A stretch of DNA of 64,000 nucleotides from Sphingomonas phyllosphaerae FA2 (GCF_000427645.1 NZ_KE386571.1:2872895-2936894); one strand, 5' to 3'. Shown: positions 17,092 through 25,861, counted from the first letter of the stretch. Numbers and translations: made by a program. Notes: generated by a model not told the origin, from the sequence alone.

Positions 17092-18243
17092 TTATGCCTT
17101 CGCGGTCGCGTAGGCCCAGTCGAGCCACGGTCCGAGCGCCTCGATATCGGCGGTATCGACGGTAGCACCGCACCAGATGCGCAGCCCGGCCGGCGCGTCG
17201 CGGTAGCCCGCGACGTCATAGGCGGCGTCTTCCTTTTCGAGCAGCGCGGCGAACTTCTTGATGAAGTCGGCATCGGCGCCCTCGACGGTCAGGCACACGC
17301 TGGTCTTCGACCGCGAGGCTTCGTCTTCGGCGAGATGTCCGAGCCAGTCGCGTTCGGCGACGAGCTTGTCGAGGGCGGCGGCGTTGGCGTCGGAGCGTGC
17401 GATCAGCCCCCCCTCACCCAGCCCCTTGGCCCATTCGAGCGCCCAGATCGCATCCTCGACCGCCAGCATCGACGGGGTGTTGATCGTCTCGCCCTTGAAC
17501 ACGCCCTCGGCGAGCTTGCCCTTGGAAACGAGGCGGAACACCTTGGGCAGCGGCCACGCCGGCGTGTAGGTCTCCAGCCGCTCGACCGCGCGCGGGCCGA
17601 GGATCAGCACGCCATGCGCGCCCTCGCCGCCCAAAACCTTTTGCCAGCTGAATGTCGCGACGTCGATCTTGTCCCACGGCAGGTCGTAGGCGAACACGCC
17701 GCTGGTCGCATCGGCGAAGCTCAGCCCGGCGCGATCGTCGGGGATCCAGTCGCCGTTGGGCACGCGCACGCCGCTGGTGGTGCCGTTCCACGTGAACAGC
17801 ACGTCGTTCGACCAGTCGATCTGCTGCAGGTCGGGAAGCTGACCGTAATCGGCGCGGATGACGGTCGGGTCGATCTTGAGCTGCTTGACGGCGTCGGTCA
17901 CCCAGCCTTCGCCGAAGCTTTCCCATGCCAGCGCGGTGACGGGGCGCGCGCCGAGCATCGTCCACATCGCCATTTCATACGCGCCGGTGTCGGAGCCGGG
18001 GACGATGCCGATGCGGTGCGTGTCGGGCAGGTTCAGCAGTTCGCGCATCAGGTCGATGCAATATTGCAGCCGCTGCTTGCCGAGCTTCGAGCGGTGCGAA
18101 CGCCCGAGGACGTCGGTCGCGAGCTTGGCGGGATCATAGCCGGGGGGCTTGGCGCACGGGCCGGACGAAAAATGCGGACGCGCCGGTTTGGCGGCGGGCT
18201 TCGTCGGCGCAAGAATGGCGTCGGCGGCAGTCGAATCAGTCAT
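17092..18243 (-). CDS. serC: Phosphoserine aminotransferase
   Basis: A 383-residue PLP enzyme that makes 3-phosphoserine from 3-phosphohydroxypyruvate and glutamate (also 4-phosphohydroxythreonine for pyridoxal phosphate synthesis). It belongs to the alphaproteobacterial/archaeal-type SerC group. The PLP lysine lies in VATFSWQKVLGGEGAHG; the N-terminal FSSGPCAKPPGY is the phosphate-binding start of the fold. The first 20 residues are an Ala/Pro-rich extension. ATG 18243 is preceded by AAGGAGAG, which is folded into a hairpin (18250-18265). serA follows downstream, so serine synthesis is grouped here. Confidence 0.95.
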   Translation of the reverse strand: MTDSTAADAILAPTKPAAKPARPHFSSGPCAKPPGYDPAKLATDVLGRSHRSKLGKQRLQYCIDLMRELLNLPDTHRIGIVPGSDTGAYEMAMWTMLGARPVTALAWESFGEGWVTDAVKQLKIDPTVIRADYGQLPDLQQIDWSNDVLFTWNGTTSGVRVPNGDWIPDDRAGLSFADATSGVFAYDLPWDKIDVATFSWQKVLGGEGAHGVLILGPRAVERLETYTPAWPLPKVFRLVSKGKLAEGVFKGETINTPSMLAVEDAIWALEWAKGLGEGGLIARSDANAAALDKLVAERDWLGHLAEDEASRSKTSVCLTVEGADADFIKKFAALLEKEDAAYDVAGYRDAPAGLRIWCGATVDTADIEALGPWLDWAYATAKA

Positions 18244-18249
18244 GTCTGT

Positions 18250-18303
18250 CTCTCCTTACAGAGAGCACGCGCGGCGTTGGGACCGCGTGGCCCGTCGACG
18301 GCC
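18250..18303 (-). promoter_or_regulatory. serC 5' leader hairpins, possible serC-type RNA
   Basis: On the serC RNA strand three inverted repeats follow each other: GGCCGTCGACGGGCC (18289-18303), CACGCGG-TCCCAACG-CCGCGCGTG, and CTCTC-TGTAAG-GAGAG (18250-18265). The last one holds the Shine-Dalgarno bases (AAGGAGAG) in its 3' side, 6-7 bases before the serC ATG, so it can hide the ribosome-binding site. A conserved serC motif RNA has been described upstream of serC in Alphaproteobacteria; whether this leader matches its consensus was not tested. Confidence 0.45.
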
Positions 18304-18366
18304 CTAGCGGCGCGCCCGCGATCTGGCAACATGGATTGCTCGGGTCATCGCATCGCCGAGTCCCTT

Positions 18367-18465
18367 CGTCACCGTGGCCTTGTTCCGGGGGCCGGCGTGC
18401 CGCAAGTCAAACCGATGCGGGGCAAGCGGATGGGTGGATGCCGGAACAGGTCCGGCATGACGGTG
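18367..18465. repeat. Variant palindromic repeat (CCGGAACA..TCCGGCATGACGG)
   Basis: The left arm CGTCACCGTGGCCTTGTTCC is an imperfect inverse of the right arm TGCCGGAACAGGTCCGGCAT followed by GACGGTGG. It overlaps the 5' end of the extensin-like gene: the chosen ATG (18457) lies in the final CATGACGG of the repeat. Confidence 0.6.
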
Positions 18466-19089
18466 GCGGCAATGCTCGCGCTCGCCGGTTGCGGAAGCAC
18501 TGAACGCCCCGCTGCCCCGACGCAGCGGGCGCGGGTCGAACTGCCCTCCGCCCGTGAAACCCGGCAATGCTTCGCCGACCTGCGCGCGCTCGGGGTCGAT
18601 TTCCAGCCGCTGCCCGACAAGGATTTCGGCGGCGGGTGCGGGCTGACCGGGACGGTCAAGCTGCTCGACATCGGCGTGCCGACCGCCAATCTCGGCGCGG
18701 TGCGTTGCGGCGCGGCGCGCGCCTATGCCGCCTGGGCGCGCAACGGCGTCGCGCCCGCGGCCTATCAGATCCTCGGATCGGAGCTGTCGCGCGTCGTCAG
18801 CATGGGCAGCTATTCCTGCCGCAACACCGTCGGCACCAGCGGACCGGCGCGCCGATCGGGCCATGCGATCGCCAACGCGATCGACATCGGCGCCTTCGAG
18901 CTGAAGGACGGACGGCGCATCTCGATCCTGCGCGACTGGAATTCCACCGATCCGGCGGTGCGGGAGTTCCTGAAGGTGGTCCATACCTCGGCCTGCCGGC
19001 GGTTCGGGACGGTGCTGTCGCCCGATTACAACGCCGTGCACCGCGATCACCTGCATCTGGAGGACGATAACGCGCGCTTCTGCCGGTGA
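18457..19089 (+). CDS. Extensin-like C-terminal domain lipoprotein
   Basis: About 210 residues with an extensin-like C-terminal domain (PF06904 type), a fold related to peptidoglycan-active D,D-peptidases. Seen: the SGHAIANAIDIGAF block with the metal-binding His and Asp, and HRDHLHLE near the end, which fits a zinc site. A lipobox (MLALAGC) lies near the N-terminus, so the mature protein is probably membrane-anchored. The start is uncertain: ATG 18457 leaves a very short signal peptide without positive charges, while ATGs at 18430 and 18415 add a basic stretch but lie inside the palindromic repeat. It stands alone, 38 bases before the LOG-family gene. Confidence 0.85.
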   Translation: MTVAAMLALAGCGSTERPAAPTQRARVELPSARETRQCFADLRALGVDFQPLPDKDFGGGCGLTGTVKLLDIGVPTANLGAVRCGAARAYAAWARNGVAPAAYQILGSELSRVVSMGSYSCRNTVGTSGPARRSGHAIANAIDIGAFELKDGRRISILRDWNSTDPAVREFLKVVHTSACRRFGTVLSPDYNAVHRDHLHLEDDNARFCR

Positions 19090-19127
19090 GCTTGCAGGCG
19101 TAACATTGCCGTCCTATCCCACGATAA

Positions 19128-20015
19128 ATGAGTGATACCCGAGTACCGAGCCGCGTCTTCCCGCGTGCCAAGCAGGATGCCGAGGTCGCCAAGACCAACG
19201 TCTCCACCCCGCAGACCGAGAGCCCGGCCTACCGCCTCGCCTTTCAGGACATGGACTTCCTGCTGCGCGAGGATCTTCGTCCGGTCCGCTTCCAGCTCGA
19301 ACTGCTCAAGACGCAGCTGATCTTCGAGCAGGCGCATATCGGGTCGACCTTCGTCTTCTACGGCTCGGCGCGCATTCCCGAGCCGGCCAAGGCGCAGGCG
19401 CTGCTCGACCTCGCCACCGACGACAAGAGCCGCAAGATCGCGCAGCGGCTGGTCGACAAGAGCAAATATTACGACATGGCGCGCGAGCTGGCGCAGCTGT
19501 GCTCGAACTTCCCGCGCGACGAGGCGGGGAAGCGGCACTTCGTGGTCTGTTCGGGCGGCGGTCCGTCGATCATGGAGGCGGCGAACCGCGGCGCGGCCGA
19601 CGTCCATGCCGAGTCGATCGGTCTGAACATCGTCCTGCCGCACGAACAGGCGCCCAACCCGTACGTCACCCCGGCGCTGTCGACGCAATTCCACTATTTC
19701 GCGCTGCGCAAGATGCACTTCCTGCTCCACGCGCGCGCGCTGGCGGCGTTCCCGGGCGGGTTCGGGACATTCGACGAACTGTTCGAGCTGCTGACGCTGA
19801 TCCAGACCGGCAAGGTCGAGCCGATCCCGGTGCTGCTGTTCGGGCGCGAATTCTGGGAGCGCGTCATCAATTTCGAGGCGCTGGTCGAGGAAGGCGTGGT
19901 GTCGGAGCGCGACCTCGGCATCTTCCGCTATGTCGAGAGTGCGGCGGAAGGCTGGGCGGTGGTCCAGCAATTCTATCGCGACCGGCGGGCGGCGCGCGAG
20001 GCGGCGGGGAAGTAG
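19128..20015 (+). CDS. LOG family protein (TIGR00730)
   Basis: A 295-residue protein of the LOG/lysine-decarboxylase-like family. The nucleotide-binding SGGGPSIMEAANRGA block and the catalytic PGGFGTFDELFE block are both present. Characterised members are cytokinin-riboside phosphoribohydrolases that also hydrolyse nucleotides such as AMP; this longer group (with about 80 extra N-terminal residues) has no settled role. It is cytoplasmic. It starts ATG 19128, 38 bases after the extensin-like gene, and ends before a family-1 repeat. Confidence 0.9.
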   Translation: MSDTRVPSRVFPRAKQDAEVAKTNVSTPQTESPAYRLAFQDMDFLLREDLRPVRFQLELLKTQLIFEQAHIGSTFVFYGSARIPEPAKAQALLDLATDDKSRKIAQRLVDKSKYYDMARELAQLCSNFPRDEAGKRHFVVCSGGGPSIMEAANRGAADVHAESIGLNIVLPHEQAPNPYVTPALSTQFHYFALRKMHFLLHARALAAFPGGFGTFDELFELLTLIQTGKVEPIPVLLFGREFWERVINFEALVEEGVVSERDLGIFRYVESAAEGWAVVQQFYRDRRAAREAAGK

Positions 20016-20037
20016 ACCGGGCGCCCCTCGCCACCAC

Positions 20038-20131
20038 CGTCATCCCCGCGCAGGCGGGGATCCAGACGCGCAGGTGCTCGCAAGAGTCACGACGTCAGAG
20101 GTTCTGGATTCCCGCCTGCGCGGAAATGACG
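20038..20131. repeat. Family-1 palindromic repeat (inverse orientation)
   Basis: CGTCATCCCCGCGCAGGCGG ... CCAGACGCGCAGG ... TCAGAGGTTCTGGATTCCCG ... GCGGAAATGACG. It lies between the convergent LOG-family gene and the 128-residue gene and could act as a shared terminator. Confidence 0.85.
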
Positions 20132-20143
20132 AAAGGATCGCCG

Positions 20144-20530
20144 CTATGCCGCTTCCGGCTCGTACACGAGCTCGGCGGTTTCGCGCTGCGGTAACGGGGG
20201 CATGCCCAGGCGGCGCATGTCCACCGCGGTCAACCGGTTGAGCACCACCGCGCCGAGCCGGCGGTCGCGTGTCTCGATCAGCACGCCGCCGTCGATCAGG
20301 CGCAACATCGGCCATTGCACCTCACGCGCGCGCACCCGAGCGCCACGCGCGACGACCAGTGCCAGGCGACCGGTCGGATCGATCGTCAGCGCGGCGCGAC
20401 CGTCGTCACCGATCGCGGCATCGAACGCCGCGAAGCCGGGCAACGCCTCCGCCACCGCCGCGATGGCTTCGTCGACGGTGTGAATCAGCCGCTCGCCCCG
20501 GCCGAAGCCGAGCAGCCCCCCCAGCCGCAC
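20144..20530 (-). CDS. Conserved hypothetical protein, 128 residues
   Basis: A protein without a recognised domain. It starts with GTG at 20530 (MRLGGLLGFGRGERLIHTV). A helical first part is followed by a strand-rich core (ALTIDPTGRLALVVARGARV, then GGVLIETRDRRLGAVVLNRL) and an acidic end (ETAELVYEPEAA). There is no signal peptide or membrane segment. It begins 5 bases after the stop codon of the DUF442-type gene, so the two form an operon. It appears to be a sphingomonad-type conserved gene, but no function can be given. Confidence 0.7.
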   Translation of the reverse strand: MRLGGLLGFGRGERLIHTVDEAIAAVAEALPGFAAFDAAIGDDGRAALTIDPTGRLALVVARGARVRAREVQWPMLRLIDGGVLIETRDRRLGAVVLNRLTAVDMRRLGMPPLPQRETAELVYEPEAA

Positions 20531-20535
20531 CGAGG

Positions 20536-20964
20536 TCAGCCCGCGTGCGCCACCGCGTCCAGCGCGGGGCGCAATCCGCGAAGGTCATAGCCGGCCTGCG
20601 CCGCCACAGCGGTCAGCGCGTCGGCGTCGTCGCCCTGCGCGGCGCGCGCGAGCGCCCAGAGATTGCACGAGCGCGTGCCCGAGCGGCAATAGGCCAGCAC
20701 CGGCCCGTTCGCCGCCGCCAGCGCGTCGCGCATCGCATCGACCTGCGGGCGCGAGAAGCCGGCATGGGTGATCGGGATCGCGGTATAGGCAAGCCCCGCT
20801 GCCTCGGCCGCATCGCGGATCGCCTCGCCCTCGGGCTGGCCGGGTTCCTCGCCGTCGGGGCGATTGTTGACGATCGCGACATAGCCGGCGGCGGCGATCG
20901 CGGGAACGTCGTCGGGGGTGATCTGCGGGGCGACCGCGATCGTCGGATCGAGAGGGCGAAGCAT
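20536..20964 (-). CDS. TIGR01244/DUF442 family phosphatase-like sulfurtransferase
   Basis: A 142-residue protein of the DUF442 family, found alone or fused to beta-lactamase-like hydrolases (Blh) and structurally related to dual-specificity phosphatases. The active-site loop is YCRSGTRS, a CX5R motif, with upstream VNNRPDGEEPGQPEG typical of the family. Members are linked to sulfide or persulfide handling. It is cytoplasmic and the first gene of a two-gene operon with the 128-residue protein. Confidence 0.88.
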   Translation of the reverse strand: MLRPLDPTIAVAPQITPDDVPAIAAAGYVAIVNNRPDGEEPGQPEGEAIRDAAEAAGLAYTAIPITHAGFSRPQVDAMRDALAAANGPVLAYCRSGTRSCNLWALARAAQGDDADALTAVAAQAGYDLRGLRPALDAVAHAG

Positions 20965-21008
20965 CGCGCTTCCGTAGCGAATGCCGCGCGCGTCGTCAGC
21001 CCGAAACG

Positions 21009-22778
21009 TCAGCCATGCGCACGCAGCGTATCGAGGAACGCCTGCCCGTAGGCGTCGAGCTTGCGCTGCCCGATCCCCGCGATTCGCCCGAGCGCAGCGA
21101 GCGAGGTCGGGCGCAGCGCGGCCATCTCGCGCAGCGCCGAGTCATGGAAGATTACATAGGGCGGGACCCCTGCCTCCTTCGCCAGTTCGCGGCGGGTGGC
21201 GCGCAGTGCCTCGAACAACGGATCGTCGACCGGATTGTCCGCCGCGCCCGCGCCGCGCCGCCGCCGCTCGCGCTTGGGCGGCTCGACCAGCGACAGCGTC
21301 GCCTCGCCCTTCAGCAGCGCGCGCGCCGCCGGCCCGAATTCGAGCCCGCCGTGCGGATTGGTGCGCAGCGCGTCCTTGAGCAGCAGCGCGCGCCCGACCG
21401 GCTTGAGCATCGCCACCTCGGCGCCGTCGACGATGTTCCACACCGACAGCGCCTCATGCCCGTTCATCAGGCTGCGCTCGCTCGACTTTCCGGTCAGCAC
21501 TTCCTCGATATAGGTCGCGCCGAACATCTGCCCGGTGCGGAACACCGCCGACAGATATTTGCGCGCGGTCTCGGTCGCGTCGATCGCCGCGGGGGGCGAC
21601 AGGCAATTGTCGCAATTGCCGCAGGTTTCGGGCGGATGCTCGCCGAAATGGAGCAGCAGGATTGCGCGGCGGCAGCCGGCGGTTTCGACCAGCGCGCCGA
21701 GCGCCGCCAGCCGCTGGCGCTCGCCGGGCTGGCGCTGCGGCTCGACCTCGCCGATGCGCTGGCGGGCGCGCGCGAAATCCTCCGCGCCCCAGAACAGATG
21801 CGCGACCGCCGGATCGCCGTCGCGGCCGGCGCGGCCGGTTTCCTGATAATAGGCCTCGATCGACTTGGGCAGCCCGGCGTGCGCGACGAAGCGGACGTCG
21901 GGCTTGTCGATCCCCATCCCGAACGCGACCGTCGCGCACATCACCATGTCCTCGGACGCGACGAAATCGGCCTGATTGCGCGCGCGCACCGCCGGATCGA
22001 GCCCGGCGTGGTACGCGCGCACCGGGCGTCCGGTGATCTGCGTCAGCTGCGCGGCCATCTTCTCGGTCGCGGCGCGGGTCTGGACATAGACGATGCCGGG
22101 GCCGGGCGTGTCGCGCACCACGTCGGCGATCTGGCGCGTGCTGTTGTCCTTCGGGCGGATCGTATAGCGGATGTTCGGCCGGTCGAACCCGGCGACGATC
22201 ATCCCCTCGTGCGGGATGCCGAGCTGTTCGAGGATGTCGGCGCGGGTATGCGCGTCGGCGGTGGCGGTCAGCGCAAGCCGCGGCACGTCCGCGAACGTGT
22301 CGAGCAACGGCCGCAGCAGCCGATAGTCGGGGCGGAAGTCATGCCCCCATTCGCTGACGCAATGCGCCTCGTCGATCGCGAACAGCGCCGGGCGGCCGCG
22401 CGTCAGGAGGTCGCGGAAGTCGGCGGTCGAGGCGCGCTCGGGCGCGACGTACAGCAGGTCGAGTTCGCCATCGAGATAGCGCCCGCGCGTCTCGGCCTTG
22501 TTCTCGTCGACGCTGGTCAGCGTCGCGGCGCGCAGGCCGACCGCGGTCGCGGCACGCAGCTGATCGTGCATCAACGCGATCAGCGGGCTGACGACGACGC
22601 ACGTCCCCTCCAGCATCGCCGAGGGCAATTGATAGCAGAGCGATTTGCCGGCGCCGGTCGGCATCACCGCCAGCGTCCGCTCGCCCGCCAGCACGCGCGT
22701 CACCACCTGCTCCTGCACGCCGCGGAACGCAGGAAAGCCGAAGATGCGGTGTAGGTCGGGAAGCGGATCGCGCGCCAT
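21009..22778 (-). CDS. recQ: ATP-dependent DNA helicase RecQ
   Basis: A 589-residue superfamily 2 helicase. Walker A is MPTGAGKS (about residues 39-46) and the DEAH box lies in AIDEAHCVSEWGHDFRPDY. The RecQ C-terminal zinc site is complete (a Cys in CRRAILLL, then CGNCDNC), and an HRDC domain occupies the last 75 residues. It unwinds 3'-5' and acts in recombinational repair. ATG 22778 gives MARDPLPDLHRIFGF; the 29 codons upstream in frame are Arg/Gly-rich and not family-like. It is divergent from a small lipoprotein gene. Confidence 0.95.
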   Translation of the reverse strand: MARDPLPDLHRIFGFPAFRGVQEQVVTRVLAGERTLAVMPTGAGKSLCYQLPSAMLEGTCVVVSPLIALMHDQLRAATAVGLRAATLTSVDENKAETRGRYLDGELDLLYVAPERASTADFRDLLTRGRPALFAIDEAHCVSEWGHDFRPDYRLLRPLLDTFADVPRLALTATADAHTRADILEQLGIPHEGMIVAGFDRPNIRYTIRPKDNSTRQIADVVRDTPGPGIVYVQTRAATEKMAAQLTQITGRPVRAYHAGLDPAVRARNQADFVASEDMVMCATVAFGMGIDKPDVRFVAHAGLPKSIEAYYQETGRAGRDGDPAVAHLFWGAEDFARARQRIGEVEPQRQPGERQRLAALGALVETAGCRRAILLLHFGEHPPETCGNCDNCLSPPAAIDATETARKYLSAVFRTGQMFGATYIEEVLTGKSSERSLMNGHEALSVWNIVDGAEVAMLKPVGRALLLKDALRTNPHGGLEFGPAARALLKGEATLSLVEPPKRERRRRGAGAADNPVDDPLFEALRATRRELAKEAGVPPYVIFHDSALREMAALRPTSLAALGRIAGIGQRKLDAYGQAFLDTLRAHG

Positions 22779-22885
22779 GTGCACCGGCGCACCTAGGCGC
22801 GCGGGGCCGCTTCCGCAACCACGGCGGGAACGGCGACCGGCGGTGGCGCGTACTGCGCGGACCATCGATTTACCGAAAGACCGCG

Positions 22886-23056
22886 ATGCGCGTGCGCCCC
22901 AATCTTGCCCTGTTCACCTTCGCCGCGGCGTCTGCCCTGTCGGCGTGCGAACGCCGCGCGCCGGAGACGACCGGTCAGGCCGACAAGGCGCGCCCGATCG
23001 CCCCCGCGGCGAAGGGCGTCGATGCGCCGCCAGAAGCACCGGCGGCAGCGCGATGA
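22886..23056 (+). CDS. Small lipoprotein, 56 residues
   Basis: A short gene found by reading the gap between recQ and the acetyltransferase gene. The N-terminus is basic then hydrophobic, with a lipobox (SALSAC) that would place the lipidated Cys at residue 21, leaving a 36-residue Ala/Pro-rich, charged mature part. Its stop codon overlaps the next start (ATGA at 23053-23056), evidence of real translation and coupling. No family is recognised. Coding-like codon use and the ATGA overlap support it; experimental evidence is lacking. Confidence 0.65.
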   Translation: MRVRPNLALFTFAAASALSACERRAPETTGQADKARPIAPAAKGVDAPPEAPAAAR

Positions 23057-23331
23057 CCGTCGAGCGCGTCAAGGATCACCGCTCCGAACAGGAGTTCACG
23101 CTTGAGGTGGGCAGCCACCGGGCGGTCGCGGCCTATCAGCTGGAAGGCGACACGATCGTCTTCACCCACACCGTCGTCCCGCCCGAGATCGAGGGGCGCG
23201 GCGTCGGCACCAAGCTGATCCGCGGCGCGCTTGATATCGTACGCGATCGCGGATGGAAGGTGGTGCCGCAATGCCCGTTCGTGCGGGCGTATATCGAGAA
23301 GCATCCCGAGACGCGGGATTTGCTGGCCTGA
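23053..23331 (+). CDS. GNAT-like N-acetyltransferase (YjdJ type)
   Basis: A 92-residue mini-GNAT of the YjdJ/GTLF3B-like group. The acetyl-CoA-binding stretch is VVPPEIEGRGVGTKLIRGAL, with the Q/RxxGxG/A pattern, followed by GWKVVPQCPFVRAYIEKHPE, the group's conserved ending. The substrate is unknown. The start ATG 23053 overlaps the upstream lipoprotein stop by four bases. A family-2 repeat lies just downstream. Confidence 0.85.
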   Translation: MTVERVKDHRSEQEFTLEVGSHRAVAAYQLEGDTIVFTHTVVPPEIEGRGVGTKLIRGALDIVRDRGWKVVPQCPFVRAYIEKHPETRDLLA

Positions 23332-23336
23332 CCTTC

Positions 23337-23421
23337 CGTCATCCCGGACTTGATCCGGGATCCCGCTTCTTGCTCTCGCTGGGAAGAAGAAGCGGGGCCC
23401 CGGATCAAGTCCGGGGCGACG
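23337..23421. repeat. Family-2 palindromic repeat
   Basis: CGTCATCCCGGACTTGATCC ... GAAGAAGAAGCGGGG ... CCCCGGATCAAGTCCGGGGC then GACG, between two convergent genes. Confidence 0.8.
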
Positions 23422-23433
23422 AATGTCGAGTGG

Positions 23434-25590
23434 CTACTTCGCCGCGACGCGGCTCCCGTCGGCGTTCAGCCCCAGATCGTGGAGCAGCGGCCCCACCTCC
23501 GGGTCCTTGCCGTTGAAGGCGCGGAACATCGGGGCGTAATCCTCGGTGTGGCCCTTCGACAGGATCATGTCGCGGAAACGCTGCCCGTTGGCGCGCGTCA
23601 GGCCGCCGTGGTTCTCGAACCAGGCATAGGCGTTGGCGTCGAGCATCTTGGTCCACTGATACGCGTAATAGCCCGCCGAATAGCCATTGCCCCAGATGTG
23701 GAGGAAATAGCTCGACCGATAGCGCGGCGGCACGTCGTCGGTGTCGAGCCCGGTCGCGGCGAGCGCCTTCGGCTCGAAGACGTTGACGTCCTGCCGTCCG
23801 GCGCTCGCGGGCAGCGAGTGCCAGCTCATGTCGAGTTCGGCCGCCGCCAGCGCCTGACCGAAGCTGCTGCCGGTGTTGAAAGTCGCAGCGCGCTTGATCT
23901 TGGCGACCAGCGCGGGCGGGATCACCTGACCTTCACGGTTGACCGCATAATGCGGCAACACCTTGGGATCGAGCGCCCAATGCTCGTTGAACTGCGACGG
24001 GAATTCGACGAAGTCGCGCGCGGTGTTGGTGCCCGATACCGACGGATAGGTCTGGTTCGCGAACAGCCCGTGCAGCGCGTGACCGAATTCGTGGAACATC
24101 GTCGTGACGTCATCGAAGGTGATCAGCGCGGGCTGACCCGCCGCCGGCTTGGTAAAATTGCCAACGTTGTAGATCACCGGCTTGGTGCCGAGCAGCTTCG
24201 ACTGGGTGACGAAATTCGACATCCACGCGCCGCCATTCTTGTTGTCGCGCTTCCAGTAATCGAAATACATCAGCCCGATCGGGGTGCCGTTCTCCTCCGA
24301 CACCTCATAGACCATCACGTCCGGCTGATAGACGGGAATGTCGGTGCGGCGCTTGAAGGTGATGCCGTACAGCTGGGTGGCGGCATAGAAGACGCCGTCG
24401 GTCAGCACCTTGTTGATCTCAAAATACGGCTTCAGCTCGTCCTGGTTGAGATCGTACTTCGCCTTGCGCAGCTTCTCCGAATAGAGATCCCAGTCCCACG
24501 GCTTGAGCTGGAAATTGCCGCCCTCGGCCTTGATCTGCTGCTGCAATTCCGCGGCCTCGCGGCGTTGCTCGGCGCCGACCGGCTTGCCGAGCTGCTGCAT
24601 GAAGCCGAGCGCGGTGGTCGGGTTCTTCGCCATCTGGTCCGACAGCACGTAATCGGCCCAGGTCGCGAAGCCGAGCAGCTTGGCCTTTTGGGCGCGCAGC
24701 TCGGCAAGCTGGCTGATCGTCGCGCGGGTGTCGTTGGCGTCACCCTTCTCCGCGCGCGTCCAGCTGGCGTTGAACAGCGCCTCGCGCGTTGCTCGGTCGG
24801 TCAGCGCGGCCAGCGCCGGCTGCTCGGTCGTGTTCTGGAGCTTCAGGACGTACTTGCCCGCCAGCCCGCGCTCCTTGGCGGCATCGGCGGCGGCGGCGAT
24901 CTCCGCCTCCGACAGACCGGCCAGCTTCGCACGATCGTCGACGACCAGCGCACCGGCCTTCGCGGCGGCGAGCAGCTTCTGCTGGAACGCGGTTTCCAGC
25001 GTCGACAGTTGCGCGTTGAGCGCGCTCAGCTTCGTCTTGTCGGCGGGCGACAGCTTGGCGCCGGCGCGGACCATGTTCTCATAGGTCAGCGTCAGCACCT
25101 GCAATTGCTCGGGCGTCAGCTTTAGCGTCTGGCGGGCGTCGTACAGCGTGCGGACGCGCGCGAAGAGCTGCGGGTTGAGCTGGATCGCATCCTGATGTGC
25201 CGCGAACTTGGGCGCGAGCACTTCCTGCGCCTTCTGGAGCACGTCGTTGGTGTTCGCGCCGTTGACGCCGTAGAAGGCGAGCGCGGCGCGCTCCAGCAGC
25301 CGGCCCGAACGCTCCAGCGCCGCGATCGTGTTGTCGAACGTCGGCATCGACCGCACGCGGACGATGTTGTTCACCTCCGCGAGCTGCTCGGCCATCCCGG
25401 CCTCAAGCGCGGGCTGATAGTCAGTATCCTTGATGCGGTCGAACGGCGGCGCCTCGAACGGCAGCGTGCTCGGCTTCGCGAAGGGATTGGTGGCGGGCAG
25501 CGGCGCGGCAGTTTGCGCGGCGGCGGCGAACGGCACGGCGGCGGCGGTCGTCATCGCGGTCAGCAGGACGGCGGCGAAGGGCAAACGCAT
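23434..25590 (-). CDS. M3 family metallopeptidase (peptidyl-dipeptidase Dcp-like)
   Basis: A 718-residue, exported zinc peptidase. The signal peptide is MRLPFAAVLLTAMTTAAAVP then FAAAAQ; the start ATG 25590 was chosen over one 20 codons upstream because it begins the signal peptide. The mature enzyme is a helical M3-fold protein with the zinc motif HEFGH at about residues 499-503 and the third ligand Glu in the following EFPSQFNEHW block. It probably releases C-terminal dipeptides from oligopeptides in the periplasm. It is about the length of known Dcp. It stands alone, convergent with the acetyltransferase gene. Confidence 0.93.
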   Translation of the reverse strand: MRLPFAAVLLTAMTTAAAVPFAAAAQTAAPLPATNPFAKPSTLPFEAPPFDRIKDTDYQPALEAGMAEQLAEVNNIVRVRSMPTFDNTIAALERSGRLLERAALAFYGVNGANTNDVLQKAQEVLAPKFAAHQDAIQLNPQLFARVRTLYDARQTLKLTPEQLQVLTLTYENMVRAGAKLSPADKTKLSALNAQLSTLETAFQQKLLAAAKAGALVVDDRAKLAGLSEAEIAAAADAAKERGLAGKYVLKLQNTTEQPALAALTDRATREALFNASWTRAEKGDANDTRATISQLAELRAQKAKLLGFATWADYVLSDQMAKNPTTALGFMQQLGKPVGAEQRREAAELQQQIKAEGGNFQLKPWDWDLYSEKLRKAKYDLNQDELKPYFEINKVLTDGVFYAATQLYGITFKRRTDIPVYQPDVMVYEVSEENGTPIGLMYFDYWKRDNKNGGAWMSNFVTQSKLLGTKPVIYNVGNFTKPAAGQPALITFDDVTTMFHEFGHALHGLFANQTYPSVSGTNTARDFVEFPSQFNEHWALDPKVLPHYAVNREGQVIPPALVAKIKRAATFNTGSSFGQALAAAELDMSWHSLPASAGRQDVNVFEPKALAATGLDTDDVPPRYRSSYFLHIWGNGYSAGYYAYQWTKMLDANAYAWFENHGGLTRANGQRFRDMILSKGHTEDYAPMFRAFNGKDPEVGPLLHDLGLNADGSRVAAK

Positions 25591-25675
25591 CGGAACTCCT
25601 CGGGAACGGTACCTGCGCGCGGTGATGCACCCGCGCGCAGGTTGGGGCAAGATGGCTGCCCTGTTTCCCGCGTTA

Positions 25676-25861
25676 TCAGTCGATCGCGTCCTTCACCTTC
25701 TTGCCTGCGACCAGCCCGAGGACGAGGAAGATCAGGAACAGCGCCAGCGCGATGAAGAACAGGATCTTGGCGATGCCGACGAACGCGCCGCCGATCCCGC
25801 CGAAGCCGAGCGCGCCGAGCACCAGCCCGGCGATGAGGAAGATGACGGCGAGTTTCAGCAT
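25676..25861 (-). CDS. DUF1328 family small membrane protein
   Basis: A 61-residue protein with two hydrophobic helices: [20 protein letters not shown] and, after [29 protein letters not shown], ending GKKVKDAID. This is the DUF1328/YtjA pattern (small inner-membrane proteins often near stress genes). ATG 25861 gives the family-like start; the upstream frame is not conserved-looking. It lies 29 bases downstream of a Dps-like gene on the same strand, which suggests joint expression in stationary phase or stress. Confidence 0.9.
   Translation of the reverse strand: MLKLAVIFLIAGLVLGALGFGGIGGAFVGIAKILFFIALALFLIFLVLGLVAGKKVKDAID

Noticed and set aside
17335..18456. Long N-terminal extension of the extensin-like protein (open frame from 17335)
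   Set aside because: The extension is antisense to serC and Arg/Gly/His-rich; it would place the signal peptide and lipobox in the middle of the protein.
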